This document shows, one piece after another, positions 7,787-16,880 of a stretch of DNA of 64,000 nt. Each line of letters starts with the position of its first letter. Within the stretch, counting starts at the first letter, position 1. The notes below the pieces were generated by a model, which saw only the letters and a list, made by a program, of their open reading frames with translations, searched no databases and was not told where the DNA came from. Position numbers and translations under genes: made by a program. This DNA comes from Actinomycetota bacterium (GTDB lineage Bacteria > Actinomycetota > CADDZG01 > WHSQ01), in assembly GCA_009379915.1 (NCBI GenBank), contig WHSV01000002.1, positions 24,510-88,509 of the forward strand, read 5' to 3'.

Positions 7787-9328
7787 ATGCAGGAACCAGA
7801 CGTCGTCGTTGCGGGGGCCGGACACAACAGCCTGATAGCCGCCGCGTATCTCGCCGTTGCGGGTCTGCGAGTGACCGTGCTCGAGGCGCGCGACGTAATC
7901 GGGGGAAACACGGTTACCGAGGAACTGACGCTTCCCGGATACCTGCACGATTCGTGCTCGAGCGCTCACGTTCTCATTCAGTCCAACCCGCTTATGCGCA
8001 ACAACGAACTGCGTCTCGACCGCTACGGCCTGCGCTACGTTTTCACGGACCCCCCGTTGGTCATGCCGTTCCCCGACGGCGCGAGCATCACGATGTGGCG
8101 CGATCGAGATCGCACCGCGAGCGAGCTCGAGCGCTTCTCGCCGGGCGATGCGAAGTCGTATTTGAATCTACTTACCGAGTGGGACGAGCTGAAAGCGCAC
8201 CACGGCTTCCTGAGTAATTCGCCTCCGAGCGCGTCCACGGTGGACTCAGATGTGGGCCGGCGCTACGCGCGCCTGAATGCTCGCAGCGCGAAGGAGGTCA
8301 TCTTCGATCGCTTCGAGGACCCGCACGTTCGTTCCCTGCTCATGTGGCTCGCGTTCGCCACGATTCAAGATCCCGAACGCCCCGGCACGGGCATCCTTCC
8401 CATGTCGGTGACCGCGGGACGACAGGAGTTCGGGTGGGCCACGCCCATCGGCGGCTCGGGAATGCTCCCGCAGGCTCTCCGCCAACTCATCGAAGACAAC
8501 GGCGGCAGCATCGTCACCGGCTCACCGGTGACCGAGATAACGGTCACCAAAGGACGAGCGTCGGGCGTCGCTACGGCCGATGGAACGAGGTACCCGGCGC
8601 GGCGGGCGGTGCTGTCGACGATCCACGCCGCGCTGCTCCCGGAGGTCCTGCCTGAGGGTTCCCTGCCAGCTTCGTTCGTGTCACGCGTACGAAGTTGGAA
8701 GCCCGGGTTGACGCTCTTCGCGGTTCACCTCGCGCTCCGTTCGAAACCGAGGTTCAAGACGGACGGGGGACTGCGGGGTTCGGTCGCGGGAGCCATCGGC
8801 TCGTCCGATGGGCTTCTCGCGCAGATCGAGGCGCATCGCTCCGGACTGACCGACGAGCGCGACCCCTGGGTGCTCGTCGTCAATCCGTGCGAGGTGGACC
8901 CGGCGCGCGCTCCGAACGGGGGCGCGACCCTGAAGCTGCTCACCATCGCGCCACGGAGTCTCGACGGGGCCGATTGGACAACCGAGAAACATCGTTTCGC
9001 CACAAAGCTGGTCGAGCTCGCGGCCTCTCGGATGGACTTCGAGGAGGACGACATCCTCGCGCTTACACCCGAGAGCCCAATCGATCTCGAAGAGCGCAAT
9101 CCACACAACCTGTGGGGATCCTGTCACGGGGGTGAGCTGTCCGCCGAGCAGTCCGGAGTCAATCGGCCGGCCCCCGGCTACTCAACCTATCGAATGCCGG
9201 TCGACGGGCTCTATCAGACCGGGGCGACGACTCACCCTGGTGGCTCCGTGTCGGGACGGCCGGGTCGGAACGCCGCGCGCGTCCTGCTCGCCGACCTCGG
9301 TCTCGACCCGGACCTGGTGGTGGTGTGA
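7787..9328 (+). CDS. FAD-dependent oxidoreductase, phytoene dehydrogenase/PYROXD2-like (COG1233 type)
   Basis: Flavoprotein of 513 residues. The ATG at 7787 follows GAGGAG and places the FAD-binding beta-alpha-beta motif at the N-terminus (VVVAGAGHNSLIAAAYLA, with EARDVIGGNT after it), as normal for the amine oxidase/phytoene desaturase superfamily. Other family blocks are GWATPIGGSGMLPQALRQL in the middle and a C-terminal GLYQTGATTHPGGSVSGRPG that contacts the flavin. Carotenoid genes are absent nearby, so a role in oxidising an intermediate of the surrounding catabolic cluster is more likely than carotenoid synthesis. Its stop overlaps the start of the exporter gene (GTGA). Confidence 0.88.
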   Translation: MQEPDVVVAGAGHNSLIAAAYLAVAGLRVTVLEARDVIGGNTVTEELTLPGYLHDSCSSAHVLIQSNPLMRNNELRLDRYGLRYVFTDPPLVMPFPDGASITMWRDRDRTASELERFSPGDAKSYLNLLTEWDELKAHHGFLSNSPPSASTVDSDVGRRYARLNARSAKEVIFDRFEDPHVRSLLMWLAFATIQDPERPGTGILPMSVTAGRQEFGWATPIGGSGMLPQALRQLIEDNGGSIVTGSPVTEITVTKGRASGVATADGTRYPARRAVLSTIHAALLPEVLPEGSLPASFVSRVRSWKPGLTLFAVHLALRSKPRFKTDGGLRGSVAGAIGSSDGLLAQIEAHRSGLTDERDPWVLVVNPCEVDPARAPNGGATLKLLTIAPRSLDGADWTTEKHRFATKLVELAASRMDFEEDDILALTPESPIDLEERNPHNLWGSCHGGELSAEQSGVNRPAPGYSTYRMPVDGLYQTGATTHPGGSVSGRPGRNAARVLLADLGLDPDLVVV

Positions 9329-10071
9329 GCCTCGAGCTCGACACCGTTCTGATAATGGTGGTGGCGATATCGCTCGGCGGCCTCGTCAAGGGAGTAACCG
9401 GGCAGGGTTTGCCGCAGATCGCGATCCCGGTCATGGCCACGTTTCTCGGCGTGGAGGCCGCGGTCGTCATCATGACGATCCCCGGAATCGTCACCAACTC
9501 GTGGCTGATGTGGAAACACCGTCACCACTTCGGCGGTACGCGCGACCTGCCGGTCCTCCTGGTCACGGGAACCGCCGGAGTCGTGGCCGGGACCATCCTG
9601 CTCGACAGCCTCAACGACAAGGTCCTCTCCTTGACGCTGGCGAGCGTGATCGTTGGCTACGCGGTCATCTTCTTCACCCACCCCAGCCTTCGGCTCGAAC
9701 CTGAGGTCACGCGCTACACATCGGCGCCGCTCGGTGTGGCCTCCGGGGTGCTCCAGGGAGCCACGGGTGGGTCGGGTCCGCTGCTTGCCACCTATCTTCA
9801 CGGCTATCGCCTGGACAAGCAGGTCTACGTCATCTCGATCACGACCATCTTTCAGGTCTTCGCGGTGGTGCAGTCGGTCACGCTGTTAGGAGTCGGGCTC
9901 TACACGACCGAGCTGTTCTTCTTGAGCCTGTTGTCTCTCATTCCCATCATGGCGATGCTGGGAGTCGGAGTGCGCCTCACCGACCGGATTTCGCGACGGA
10001 CCTTCGACCTGATCGTGCTGGCGGTGCTCCTCGCAACCGCAGTGAAGCTCATCTTCGACGGGCTCACCTAA
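9325..10071 (+). CDS. TauE/SafE-family membrane transporter
   Basis: Integral membrane protein of 248 residues with about eight hydrophobic segments. The first repeat has the family signature SLGGLVKGVTGQGLPQIAIP, and a second half repeat contains GVASGVLQGATGGSGPLLATY. Family members export sulfite, sulfoacetate or other small organic anions, or import them in some cases. The GTG start overlaps the stop of the flavoenzyme gene, so it belongs to the same operon and probably moves a product or substrate of the pathway. The 3' end faces the convergent M24 gene only 8 bp away. Confidence 0.88.
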   Translation: MSLELDTVLIMVVAISLGGLVKGVTGQGLPQIAIPVMATFLGVEAAVVIMTIPGIVTNSWLMWKHRHHFGGTRDLPVLLVTGTAGVVAGTILLDSLNDKVLSLTLASVIVGYAVIFFTHPSLRLEPEVTRYTSAPLGVASGVLQGATGGSGPLLATYLHGYRLDKQVYVISITTIFQVFAVVQSVTLLGVGLYTTELFFLSLLSLIPIMAMLGVGVRLTDRISRRTFDLIVLAVLLATAVKLIFDGLT

Positions 10072-10079
10072 CCTCGCGC

Positions 10080-11426
10080 CTACTTCGGTGCGGCCGCCCC
10101 TTCACCTTTCGCGCTCTGCGTCACCGCCTCGGTCGTGGCGCGATTGAGCGGAGACTGTGTTTCGCGCGTCGTCGGGAGGGGGCCGGTGGCGGTGTAGTAG
10201 CGCTGTCCCGCGACCATGAGCTGCTCTGCGGGGAAGCGGGTAATGACCTCGGACCCGTCCGCCGTGACCACGAGCTGCTCCTCGATGCGGGCGGCCGACC
10301 ATCCATCGGCCGCGGGCCAGAAGGTCTCGAGCGCGAAGACCATGCCCTCCTCGATGGGCTCTGGGTGGTCGAGCGATACGAGCCTGCTGAAAACGGGCTT
10401 CTCCCAGATCGACATGCCGACGCCGTGCCCGAACTGCAGGGCGAAGGCGGCCTCCTCGTCGGGGAAACCGAAATCCTCCGCCTTGGGCCAGACCTCTACC
10501 ACGTCGGCCGTCGTCACGCCCGGTTTGATGAGTGCGATCGCCTCGTCGAGCATGGCCCTGCATCGGACGTATGCGTCAACCTGAACCTGCGACGCGCTTC
10601 CTATTGCGAAGGTCCGGTAGTAACAGGTCTTGTAACCCATATAACTGTGGAGTATGTCGAAATACGCAGGGTCGCCGGGTCGCAGAACGCGGTCGGTGTA
10701 GACGTGCGGGTGCGGGTTGCAGCGCTCTCCTGAGATGGCATTGACACCCTCGACGAACTCGGAGCCCAGATCGTAGAGAACCTTGTTCACCAACGCGACG
10801 CACTCGTTCTCTTTTATCCCCGGCTTCATGGCGCGGTAGAGCTCCTCGTACGCGGCATCGACCATCATGCACGCGGTGTTCAGAAGAGTTATCTCATCCT
10901 CGGTCTTGATGACCCGCGCCCTCTGCATGAGCTGTTGCCCGTCGACGACCTCGATGCCCTCGGCCTGGAGTGCAAAGAGTACGGGGAGCTCGATGGCATC
11001 GACGCCGACCGGGTCGCCGAGAAGACCGCGCTCCTCGAGCTCGACGCGGACCTTCTTGGCCACGTCCTCCGCTCGTCCCGACTCGGGCGACATCGCCCCG
11101 CGCAGAGTTGAGATGCCGGCGCGCGACCTCTCCCCCAGCCATGGATTGTAGAGCTGATGATGCCGCGCGGCCGAGCCGAAGTCCCACATGATCGGCTCGT
11201 CGCCTCTTGGGAGCAGACAGAAGCGGTTGAGCTTGTCCTGAGCCCAGGTCCCGATATGCGTCGCCGTTATGTAGCGGATGTTGTTCATGTCGAAGCACAA
11301 CAGCGCTCCGCACTCGGAGTGACTCAGAACGTCCTTGGCGCGCTCGAGCCGCTGCGTTCGCAGCCGGCCCATGTCGACGCGCTCCTCCCAGTCGACGTTC
11401 ATCAGCCCAAAGGTCTTGAGGCCCAT
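10080..11426 (-). CDS. M24-family Xaa-Pro peptidase/DddP-like pita-bread hydrolase
   Basis: Protein of 448 residues with an N-terminal creatinase-like domain (LLCFDMNNIRYITATH) and a C-terminal M24 fold. Metal ligands by alignment with aminopeptidase P: Asp present in YFDILHSYMGY, the second Asp replaced by Cys (GYKTCYYRTF), His present in FGHGVGMSIWEKP, Glu present in FALETFW and in ARIEEQLVV. Length and layout recall both Xaa-Pro dipeptidases and the DMSP lyase DddP, which also belongs to M24; neither activity can be claimed. A GAGGAG site precedes the ATG and a LacI-type operator lies 76 bp upstream, linking it to the divergent cluster at 4377. Confidence 0.85.
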   Translation of the reverse strand: MGLKTFGLMNVDWEERVDMGRLRTQRLERAKDVLSHSECGALLCFDMNNIRYITATHIGTWAQDKLNRFCLLPRGDEPIMWDFGSAARHHQLYNPWLGERSRAGISTLRGAMSPESGRAEDVAKKVRVELEERGLLGDPVGVDAIELPVLFALQAEGIEVVDGQQLMQRARVIKTEDEITLLNTACMMVDAAYEELYRAMKPGIKENECVALVNKVLYDLGSEFVEGVNAISGERCNPHPHVYTDRVLRPGDPAYFDILHSYMGYKTCYYRTFAIGSASQVQVDAYVRCRAMLDEAIALIKPGVTTADVVEVWPKAEDFGFPDEEAAFALQFGHGVGMSIWEKPVFSRLVSLDHPEPIEEGMVFALETFWPAADGWSAARIEEQLVVTADGSEVITRFPAEQLMVAGQRYYTATGPLPTTRETQSPLNRATTEAVTQSAKGEGAAAPK

Positions 11427-11501
11427 GTGACTCCTCGGTGTCGTTTCCTCAGCGTAAGCCCGTGGTTCGCGCGACGACGAGCGTGCGTCCCCCCGTCTGC
11501 C

Positions 11502-11513
11502 GCAATCGTTTGC
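11502..11513. promoter_or_regulatory. Second LacI-type operator, upstream of the 448-residue M24 gene
   Basis: GCAATCGTTTGC differs from the perfect palindrome at 4377-4388 by one base. It lies 76 bp upstream of the M24 start at 11426 and 50 bp beyond the end of gatB. In this position it would control the M24 gene and not gatB. Confidence 0.5.
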
Positions 11514-11562
11514 AGCATCCCGCGCCGGGACGGGAGTGTCAAGGCAAGGCTGAGGGGGGCAC

Positions 11563-13029
11563 CTAGGTGAGCTTCCGGCGCAGGAGGTCGTTTACCAGGC
11601 CGGGGTTCGCCTGCCCCCTGGTCTTCTTCATGACCTGGCCCACCAGGAATCCGATCGTGCCGAGGTTCCCGGCCCGCACCTTGGCGGCCGCCTCGGCGTG
11701 CTCGGAGATGACCTCGTCCACGATCCCCTCCAGCGCGCCGGTGTCGCTGATCTGCTCGAGCCCCTTCTCCTTGGCGACCGCGTCGGCGTCCTTGCCGCTC
11801 GAGAACATCTCGGCCAGGACCGACTTGGCCTGCTTGCCGGAAATCGACTTCCCGTCGACCAACTTCACGAGGCCGGCAAGTTGGTCTGGTGCGATCTTCG
11901 ATTCGGTGAGCTCGATCGACGCCTCGTTCAGCAGCCCGTAGAGGTCGGCCATGATCCAGTTGGCGACCTTCTTGGCATCGCCGCCGTAGGCCTTGGCGGC
12001 CGTTTCGAACCAATCGGCCGTCGCGCTCGTCGCGGTGAGAACCTCGATGTCTTTGGCACCGAGGCCGTACTCCGTCGCGAAGCGCGCCCGCCGGTCGGTC
12101 GGCGTCTCCCCCAGCGTGGACTGGACCCTGTCGACCCACTCCGCGCTCGGCTCGAAGGGGACGAGGTCCGGCTCGGGGAAATAGCGGTAGTCGCTCGAAC
12201 CCTCTTTGGTGCGCCCCGACGATGTCGTTCCGGTCCTCTCGTCGAAGTGACGCGTCTCCTGCACGAGTTGCTCGCCGGCCTCGATCGCCTCCCGTTGCCT
12301 GAGCTCCTCGTATTCGAGGGCGCGGCCCACGCTGCGAACCGAGTTCATGTTCTTGACCTCGACCTTCGTTCCGTACTCGGTCTCGCCCCTGCGCCTCACG
12401 GAGATGTTGGCATCGACGCGCAGCGAGCCCTCCTCCATCCGGACGTCGCTGACCCCCAGAGAATCGAGCAGTATCCGAAGTTCGGACACGAACGCGCGCG
12501 CCTCGGCGACCGAGTGGATGTCGGGCTCACTGACGATCTCGACGAGTGGTGTTCCGGCCCGGTTGAAGTCCTCGAGGCTGTAGGCCGAATCGTGGATCCG
12601 ACCCGATCCCCCTACGTGGATGGACTTCCCTGTGTCTTCCTCGAGGTGCACGCGCGTAATTCCGACGGTCGTAGTTCCCCAATCGCCCGCGATGTCCACG
12701 TGCCCCGCGTAGCAGAGAGGAAGGTCGTACTGGCTTATCTGATAGTCCTTGGGCATGTCCGGATAGAAGTAGTTCTTTCGATGGAAGAGCGAGTATTCGG
12801 CGATCTTGCAGTTCAACGCGAGCCCGATCTTCATCGTGTATTCGACCGCCTTTTCGTTGGCGACCGGCAACGACCCAGGAAGCCCCAGGCACACGGGACA
12901 CGTTCGAGTGTTGGGCTCTCCTCCGAAGTCGACCTTGCAGCCGCAGAACATCTTCGACGCGGTCGCGAGCTCGACGTGAATCTCGAGCCCGCAGGTCGTC
13001 TCGAACAGATCCTCCTTCGTCGTGCTCAT
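11563..13029 (-). CDS. gatB: Asp-tRNA(Asn)/Glu-tRNA(Gln) amidotransferase subunit B
   Basis: tRNA-binding and kinase subunit of the GatCAB complex, which amidates misacylated Glu-tRNA(Gln) or Asp-tRNA(Asn). The protein of 488 residues has the GatB signature early on ([12 protein letters not shown]), the cysteine pair motif [17 protein letters not shown] and [16 protein letters not shown], ending with the YqeY-like tail ([18 protein letters not shown]). The ATG at 13029 is chosen because it overlaps the gatA stop as ATGA; a longer in-frame start at 13062 would intrude on gatA. The last gene of gatC-gatA-gatB. Confidence 0.97.
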   Translation of the reverse strand: MSTTKEDLFETTCGLEIHVELATASKMFCGCKVDFGGEPNTRTCPVCLGLPGSLPVANEKAVEYTMKIGLALNCKIAEYSLFHRKNYFYPDMPKDYQISQYDLPLCYAGHVDIAGDWGTTTVGITRVHLEEDTGKSIHVGGSGRIHDSAYSLEDFNRAGTPLVEIVSEPDIHSVAEARAFVSELRILLDSLGVSDVRMEEGSLRVDANISVRRRGETEYGTKVEVKNMNSVRSVGRALEYEELRQREAIEAGEQLVQETRHFDERTGTTSSGRTKEGSSDYRYFPEPDLVPFEPSAEWVDRVQSTLGETPTDRRARFATEYGLGAKDIEVLTATSATADWFETAAKAYGGDAKKVANWIMADLYGLLNEASIELTESKIAPDQLAGLVKLVDGKSISGKQAKSVLAEMFSSGKDADAVAKEKGLEQISDTGALEGIVDEVISEHAEAAAKVRAGNLGTIGFLVGQVMKKTRGQANPGLVNDLLRRKLT

Positions 13030-14501
13030 AGCGACGGCCTCCCCTCCTCCGACCCGGCCCACCCGAGGTCCTGCTCGAACGCGTAGGCGGCTCGGAACAT
13101 GGTGGTCTCGTCGAGAGCCTTGGCAATCAGTTGGAGTCCAACCGGAAGTTCATCGTCCGGCGATGTTCCACACGGCACACTGATCGCCGCGTTCCCGGCT
13201 AGGTTCACAGGGACGGTGAAGACGTCGTTCAGGTACATCGACAGCGGGTCGGCGGTCTTCGCCCCCAGCTCGAACGCGGTCGATGGCGAAGTCGGAGTGG
13301 CGATGAGGTCGACATCGGTGAAGACGCGCTCGAGGTCCCTGATGGTCAAGGTTCTCACGCGCTGCGCTTTGCCGTAGTAGGCGTCGTAGTAGCCCGCGCT
13401 GAGCGCGTAGGTCCCGAGCATGATGCGACGCTTGACCTCATCACCGAAACCCTCGTCGCGCGTGCGCGATGTCATCGACACGACGTCTGGACCCTCTACC
13501 CGCAGCCCGTAGCGCACCGCGTCGTAGCGCGCGAGGTTGCTAGAGCACTCCGCAGGAGCCACGAGGTAGTAGGCCGATATCCCAAACTCGAAGCTCGGCA
13601 GACTTACCTCGACCAGCTCGGCTCCCAGTTTCTCGAGCCTTCGGTAGGCCTCGCCGACCCGTGTCTTCACACCGGGCTGCGTTCCCTCCGCCTCTTCGAT
13701 CTCCGTCACGATGCCGATGCGCATGCCCTCGATCCCGCCGGAGATCGAACCGAGGTAGTCGGGAACGGCCTGCGGAATCGACGTCGAGTCCATCGGATCA
13801 TGTCCACCCGCGATCTGAAGAAAGGCGGCTGCATCTGTGACGGTGCGAGTGAGGGGGCCGGGCTGATCCAACGACGAAGCGAACGCAACTACCCCGAAGC
13901 GACTCACGAGTCCGTAGGTGGGCTTGACCCCGACGAGCCCGCACAGCGAGGCGGGCTGACGCACGGAGCCGCCGGTGTCGGTGCCCCACGACCACGGTGT
14001 GCCTCCGGCCGCGACGAGCGCCGACGAACCTCCGGACGACCCGCCGGGTACGGACTTCGTGTTCCACGGATTCCTGGACGGCCCGTATCCGGAGTTCTCC
14101 GTCGAGGAGCCCATCGCGAACTCATCCATGTTGAGCTTTCCCTGGAGAGGCAGTCCCGCCTGAGCGGATCGCTTCACCAGCGTGCCGTCGTAGGTCGGTA
14201 GCCATCCCTCGAGGATGCGAGAGCCCGAGGTCGTCGGGACCCCCTTGGTGACGAAGAGATCCTTGTGAGCGGTCGGGACGCCGTCGAAGCGCGACCTCGT
14301 CTGGCCGGATGCACGGCGCTCGTCGGAGGCGCGCGCGTCCTCGAGCAGTCGCTCGTCGGTCCGGTGCAGGTAGGCGTGGAGCTGTCCGTCCACCTCGTCG
14401 GCCCGTTCGATCAGGGCCTGAGCGATCTCGACCGCCGACACCTCTCCGTTGGCGAGAAGCCCGGCGAGCTCCGTGGCACTCCTCCAGTGGAGGTCGGTCA
14501 C
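13026..14501 (-). CDS. gatA: Asp-tRNA(Asn)/Glu-tRNA(Gln) amidotransferase subunit A
   Basis: Glutaminase subunit of GatCAB, 491 residues, amidase-signature family. The Ser-cisSer-Lys catalytic set is visible: Lys in [10 protein letters not shown], the glycine/serine-rich [14 protein letters not shown], and the nucleophile in [16 protein letters not shown]. The C-terminus carries [14 protein letters not shown], which is common in GatA. GTG start, overlapping the gatC stop by GTGA; the stop overlaps the gatB start. The gene order C-A-B supports an indirect route for Gln-tRNA or Asn-tRNA synthesis in this organism. Confidence 0.97.
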   Translation of the reverse strand: MTDLHWRSATELAGLLANGEVSAVEIAQALIERADEVDGQLHAYLHRTDERLLEDARASDERRASGQTRSRFDGVPTAHKDLFVTKGVPTTSGSRILEGWLPTYDGTLVKRSAQAGLPLQGKLNMDEFAMGSSTENSGYGPSRNPWNTKSVPGGSSGGSSALVAAGGTPWSWGTDTGGSVRQPASLCGLVGVKPTYGLVSRFGVVAFASSLDQPGPLTRTVTDAAAFLQIAGGHDPMDSTSIPQAVPDYLGSISGGIEGMRIGIVTEIEEAEGTQPGVKTRVGEAYRRLEKLGAELVEVSLPSFEFGISAYYLVAPAECSSNLARYDAVRYGLRVEGPDVVSMTSRTRDEGFGDEVKRRIMLGTYALSAGYYDAYYGKAQRVRTLTIRDLERVFTDVDLIATPTSPSTAFELGAKTADPLSMYLNDVFTVPVNLAGNAAISVPCGTSPDDELPVGLQLIAKALDETTMFRAAYAFEQDLGWAGSEEGRPSL

Positions 14502-14797
14502 GGCGTCTCGTCTTCGAGGATGCGCGGCACCTTGAAGCGTCCGTCCTCGACCTCGGGAGCGCCCGACAGCGCCTCCTTTTGGGTCAGCGACGGCCTCACC
14601 TCGTCCGGCCGCATCGCGTTGCGGATGGGTATGGCGTGGCTGGTGGGCTCGACTTCGTCGAGGTCGAGGGCCTGGATCTTGGCCGCATGCTCGAGGATGT
14701 TGCCGAGTTCCGTAGTCATCCGCTCTCGCTCCTCATCGGAGAGGTCGAGGCGCGCCAGGCGCGCCACGTGGTCGACCGTCGCTCTATCGATATCCAT
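14498..14797 (-). CDS. gatC: Asp-tRNA(Asn)/Glu-tRNA(Gln) amidotransferase subunit C
   Basis: Small stabilising subunit of GatCAB, 99 residues, usual family length. It begins with the typical VDHVARLARLDLSDEERERM and continues with the ILEHAAKIQALDLDEVEPT segment that wraps around GatA. First gene of the operon; the stop overlaps the GTG start of gatA. The 63 bp between it and the divergent PH-domain gene must contain both promoters, but no clear -35/-10 pair was found. Confidence 0.95.
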   Translation of the reverse strand: MDIDRATVDHVARLARLDLSDEERERMTTELGNILEHAAKIQALDLDEVEPTSHAIPIRNAMRPDEVRPSLTQKEALSGAPEVEDGRFKVPRILEDETP

Positions 14798-14860
14798 AGA
14801 CTCCGCATCTTAAGAGGCAAAGCTCTGGTGGTGGGGGGCCCCGCTTGCTACCTTTCAGCC

Positions 14861-15502
14861 ATGGCCTTCCCGCGCGATCTCCTCGCCGAGCACGAGGAAC
14901 TGATCTTCGAGAAACGCCCCCACTGGGTTGCGCTGGTCCCCGCCGCGCTCTGGACGATCGGACTCCTGGCGGCCCTCCTGCTCGGCTACCGGGCGCTCGA
15001 CGCGATCTTCGACGAGGCAACCACGCCGAAGGCCATTCTCGGCCTCGTCGTCACGGGCCTCTGGGTGTTCTTTGCGGTCGTTGCCTTCACGAAGTGGCGG
15101 TTCACGCTCTTCGTCTTGACGACGGACCGCCTCATCACCCGGTCCGGGGTCATCGCCAAGCATTCGAAGGAGATACCGCTCGAGCGCATCAACGACGTGA
15201 CCTTCACACAATCGATCGTCGAGCGGGTGCTCGGCGCCGGCGACCTCTTGCTCGACTCCTCGGGCGACCTCGGGCCCGCCCGTATCACCGCGGTCCAGAA
15301 GCCGGAAGAGGTGCAGCTGCTCATCTACAAAGAGACGGAGAAGAACGAAAACCGCATGCGTATGCCCAATCTCGCCGGCCAGCCCCACAAGGAGCCGACC
15401 ATTCCCGAGCAGATCGAAGCGCTGGCCCGGCTCAGGAAACAGGGCACACTCAGCGAAGAGGAGTTCGAGTCGAAGAAGCGAGAGCTACTCGACCGCATGT
15501 AG
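14861..15502 (+). CDS. Membrane protein with bacterial PH (YdbS/DUF304-like) domain and C-terminal SHOCT domain
   Basis: Protein of 213 residues. Two transmembrane helices (VALVPAALWTIGLLAALLLG and ILGLVVTGLWVFFAVVAF) are followed by a bacterial PH-like domain (FVLTTDRLITRSGVIAKHSK, then IPLERINDVTFTQSI) and a C-terminal SHOCT motif (IEALARLRKQGTLSEEEFES). The ATG at 14861 is the first in frame after the divergent gatC promoter region. PH/SHOCT membrane proteins are common in Actinobacteria; the biochemical role is not established, oligomerisation or membrane association being likely. Confidence 0.85.
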   Translation: MAFPRDLLAEHEELIFEKRPHWVALVPAALWTIGLLAALLLGYRALDAIFDEATTPKAILGLVVTGLWVFFAVVAFTKWRFTLFVLTTDRLITRSGVIAKHSKEIPLERINDVTFTQSIVERVLGAGDLLLDSSGDLGPARITAVQKPEEVQLLIYKETEKNENRMRMPNLAGQPHKEPTIPEQIEALARLRKQGTLSEEEFESKKRELLDRM

Positions 15503-15647
15503 ATCGTGAACCGCTTGTCGTAGGAGACACTGGTCTCACGACGCTAAGTCTCCATTCGCCCTTTCCTACGCTTCGCACCAGGTATCACACCGATTCGAAG
15601 CTTTCTATCCGGGCCGCGAAGGTCCGACTCTCCACTATCGTGGGGCC

Positions 15648-16811
15648 ATGGACTTCGCGATTCCCGACGAGTACAGAGAGCTGACCCGCGGCCTCTCCGA
15701 TTTCGTCGACCGGGAGCTGCGGCCCCTGGAGGCATCCGAGCTCGACCAGGAGCGCGACGACGTCCCCGTGGGACTGCGGGACAGGGTGCGAAGGCGGTCC
15801 GCGGAGCTGGGTTTCTACGCGGCCGATTTCCCCGAGGACCTGGGCGGAAGCGGTCTGCCCCAACTCGGTATGGTGCTTCTCAGGGAGGCCGCGGCCCGCA
15901 CCGGATGCCGTCTTGCAGCGTTCGCCACCTATGGTCCCGAGGGACCGACCGGCGTGCTCCTGTCCGGAACAGACGAGCAGAAGAAGAGATACCTGGCCCC
16001 CCTGATCAGCGCAGAGAGATCGATGTGCTTCGCCCTGACGGAACCCGACGCCGGCTCGGATGCGCAGAACATCTCCACCACCGCGACCAAGGACGGCAAC
16101 GAGTGGATCCTCAACGGCACCAAGCACTTCATCACCAACGGCAAGCACGCGGACTATGCCCTCGTGTTCGCGGCGAACGATCGTGCCAAGAAGGCACAGG
16201 GCGGGATCACCGCGTTCATCGTCGAGGCGGGCACTCCCGGGTACGAAGTGGGGCGCTCTCAGATCGGCATGGTCGAGGGCGAGGGCCAGTACGAGCTCGT
16301 CTTCGACAACTGCCGGGTGAGCGAGGAACAGATCCTGGGCGGACCGGAGAACGCGGGCATGGGCTTCTACTCCGCCATGCAGTTTCTCGCCATGGGACGG
16401 TTGTCGATCGGTGCGACGTGCAACGGCATCGCCGAGTACTGCCTCGACCTCGGCATCGCCCACGCCAAGGAGCGCAAGGCCTTCGACCGGCCGATAGGCA
16501 AGAACCAGTACGTGCAGGGACACATCGTCGACTCCATCGTCGAGCTCAAAGCCGCCAAGCTCATGACCTACGACTGCGCGTGGCGTTACGACCACGGGGA
16601 GCCGGTCATCCAGGAGTCTTCCATCGTGAAGCTCTACTCGGCCGAGATGGTCAACCGGGTCGTGGACCGCATGATTCAAGTGCACGGCGGGATGGGGTGG
16701 ATGCGCGAGCTACCGCTCGAGCGCATCTACAGACTGGTGCGCATCTTCACCCTCGTCGAGGGCACGAGTGAGATCCAGAAGTACATCATCGCCAAGTCCG
16801 TAGGGCTCTGA
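15648..16811 (+). CDS. Acyl-CoA dehydrogenase
   Basis: FAD-dependent acyl-CoA dehydrogenase of 387 residues, full length, catalysing alpha,beta-desaturation of an acyl-CoA. Family marks: FYAADFPEDLGGSGLPQLG, the flavin/substrate signature CFALTEPDAGSDAQN, KHFITNGKHADYALVF, the RKAFDRPIGKNQYVQ loop and the C-terminal VEGTSEIQKYIIAK containing the candidate catalytic Glu (VEGT). Chain length preference cannot be told. No electron-transfer flavoprotein gene is next to it. The gene stands alone between the PH-domain protein and the UlaG-like hydrolase. Confidence 0.93.
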   Translation: MDFAIPDEYRELTRGLSDFVDRELRPLEASELDQERDDVPVGLRDRVRRRSAELGFYAADFPEDLGGSGLPQLGMVLLREAAARTGCRLAAFATYGPEGPTGVLLSGTDEQKKRYLAPLISAERSMCFALTEPDAGSDAQNISTTATKDGNEWILNGTKHFITNGKHADYALVFAANDRAKKAQGGITAFIVEAGTPGYEVGRSQIGMVEGEGQYELVFDNCRVSEEQILGGPENAGMGFYSAMQFLAMGRLSIGATCNGIAEYCLDLGIAHAKERKAFDRPIGKNQYVQGHIVDSIVELKAAKLMTYDCAWRYDHGEPVIQESSIVKLYSAEMVNRVVDRMIQVHGGMGWMRELPLERIYRLVRIFTLVEGTSEIQKYIIAKSVGL

Positions 16812-16880
16812 CGGATCACGCGGCAGTGTTTGGCTAGAGACGGGAACAAGACGGCAGATGAACGAGAAGGGGGAGACACA

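Noticed and set aside
7787..9328. Assigning the flavoenzyme as a carotenoid desaturase
   Set aside because: No phytoene synthase or other crt gene is near, and the neighbours are hydrolases and a transporter; the family covers many other oxidases.
11698..13086. Plus-strand open frame of 462 codons opposite gatB
   Set aside because: Antisense shadow of gatB; no domain features, and gatB motifs are unambiguous.
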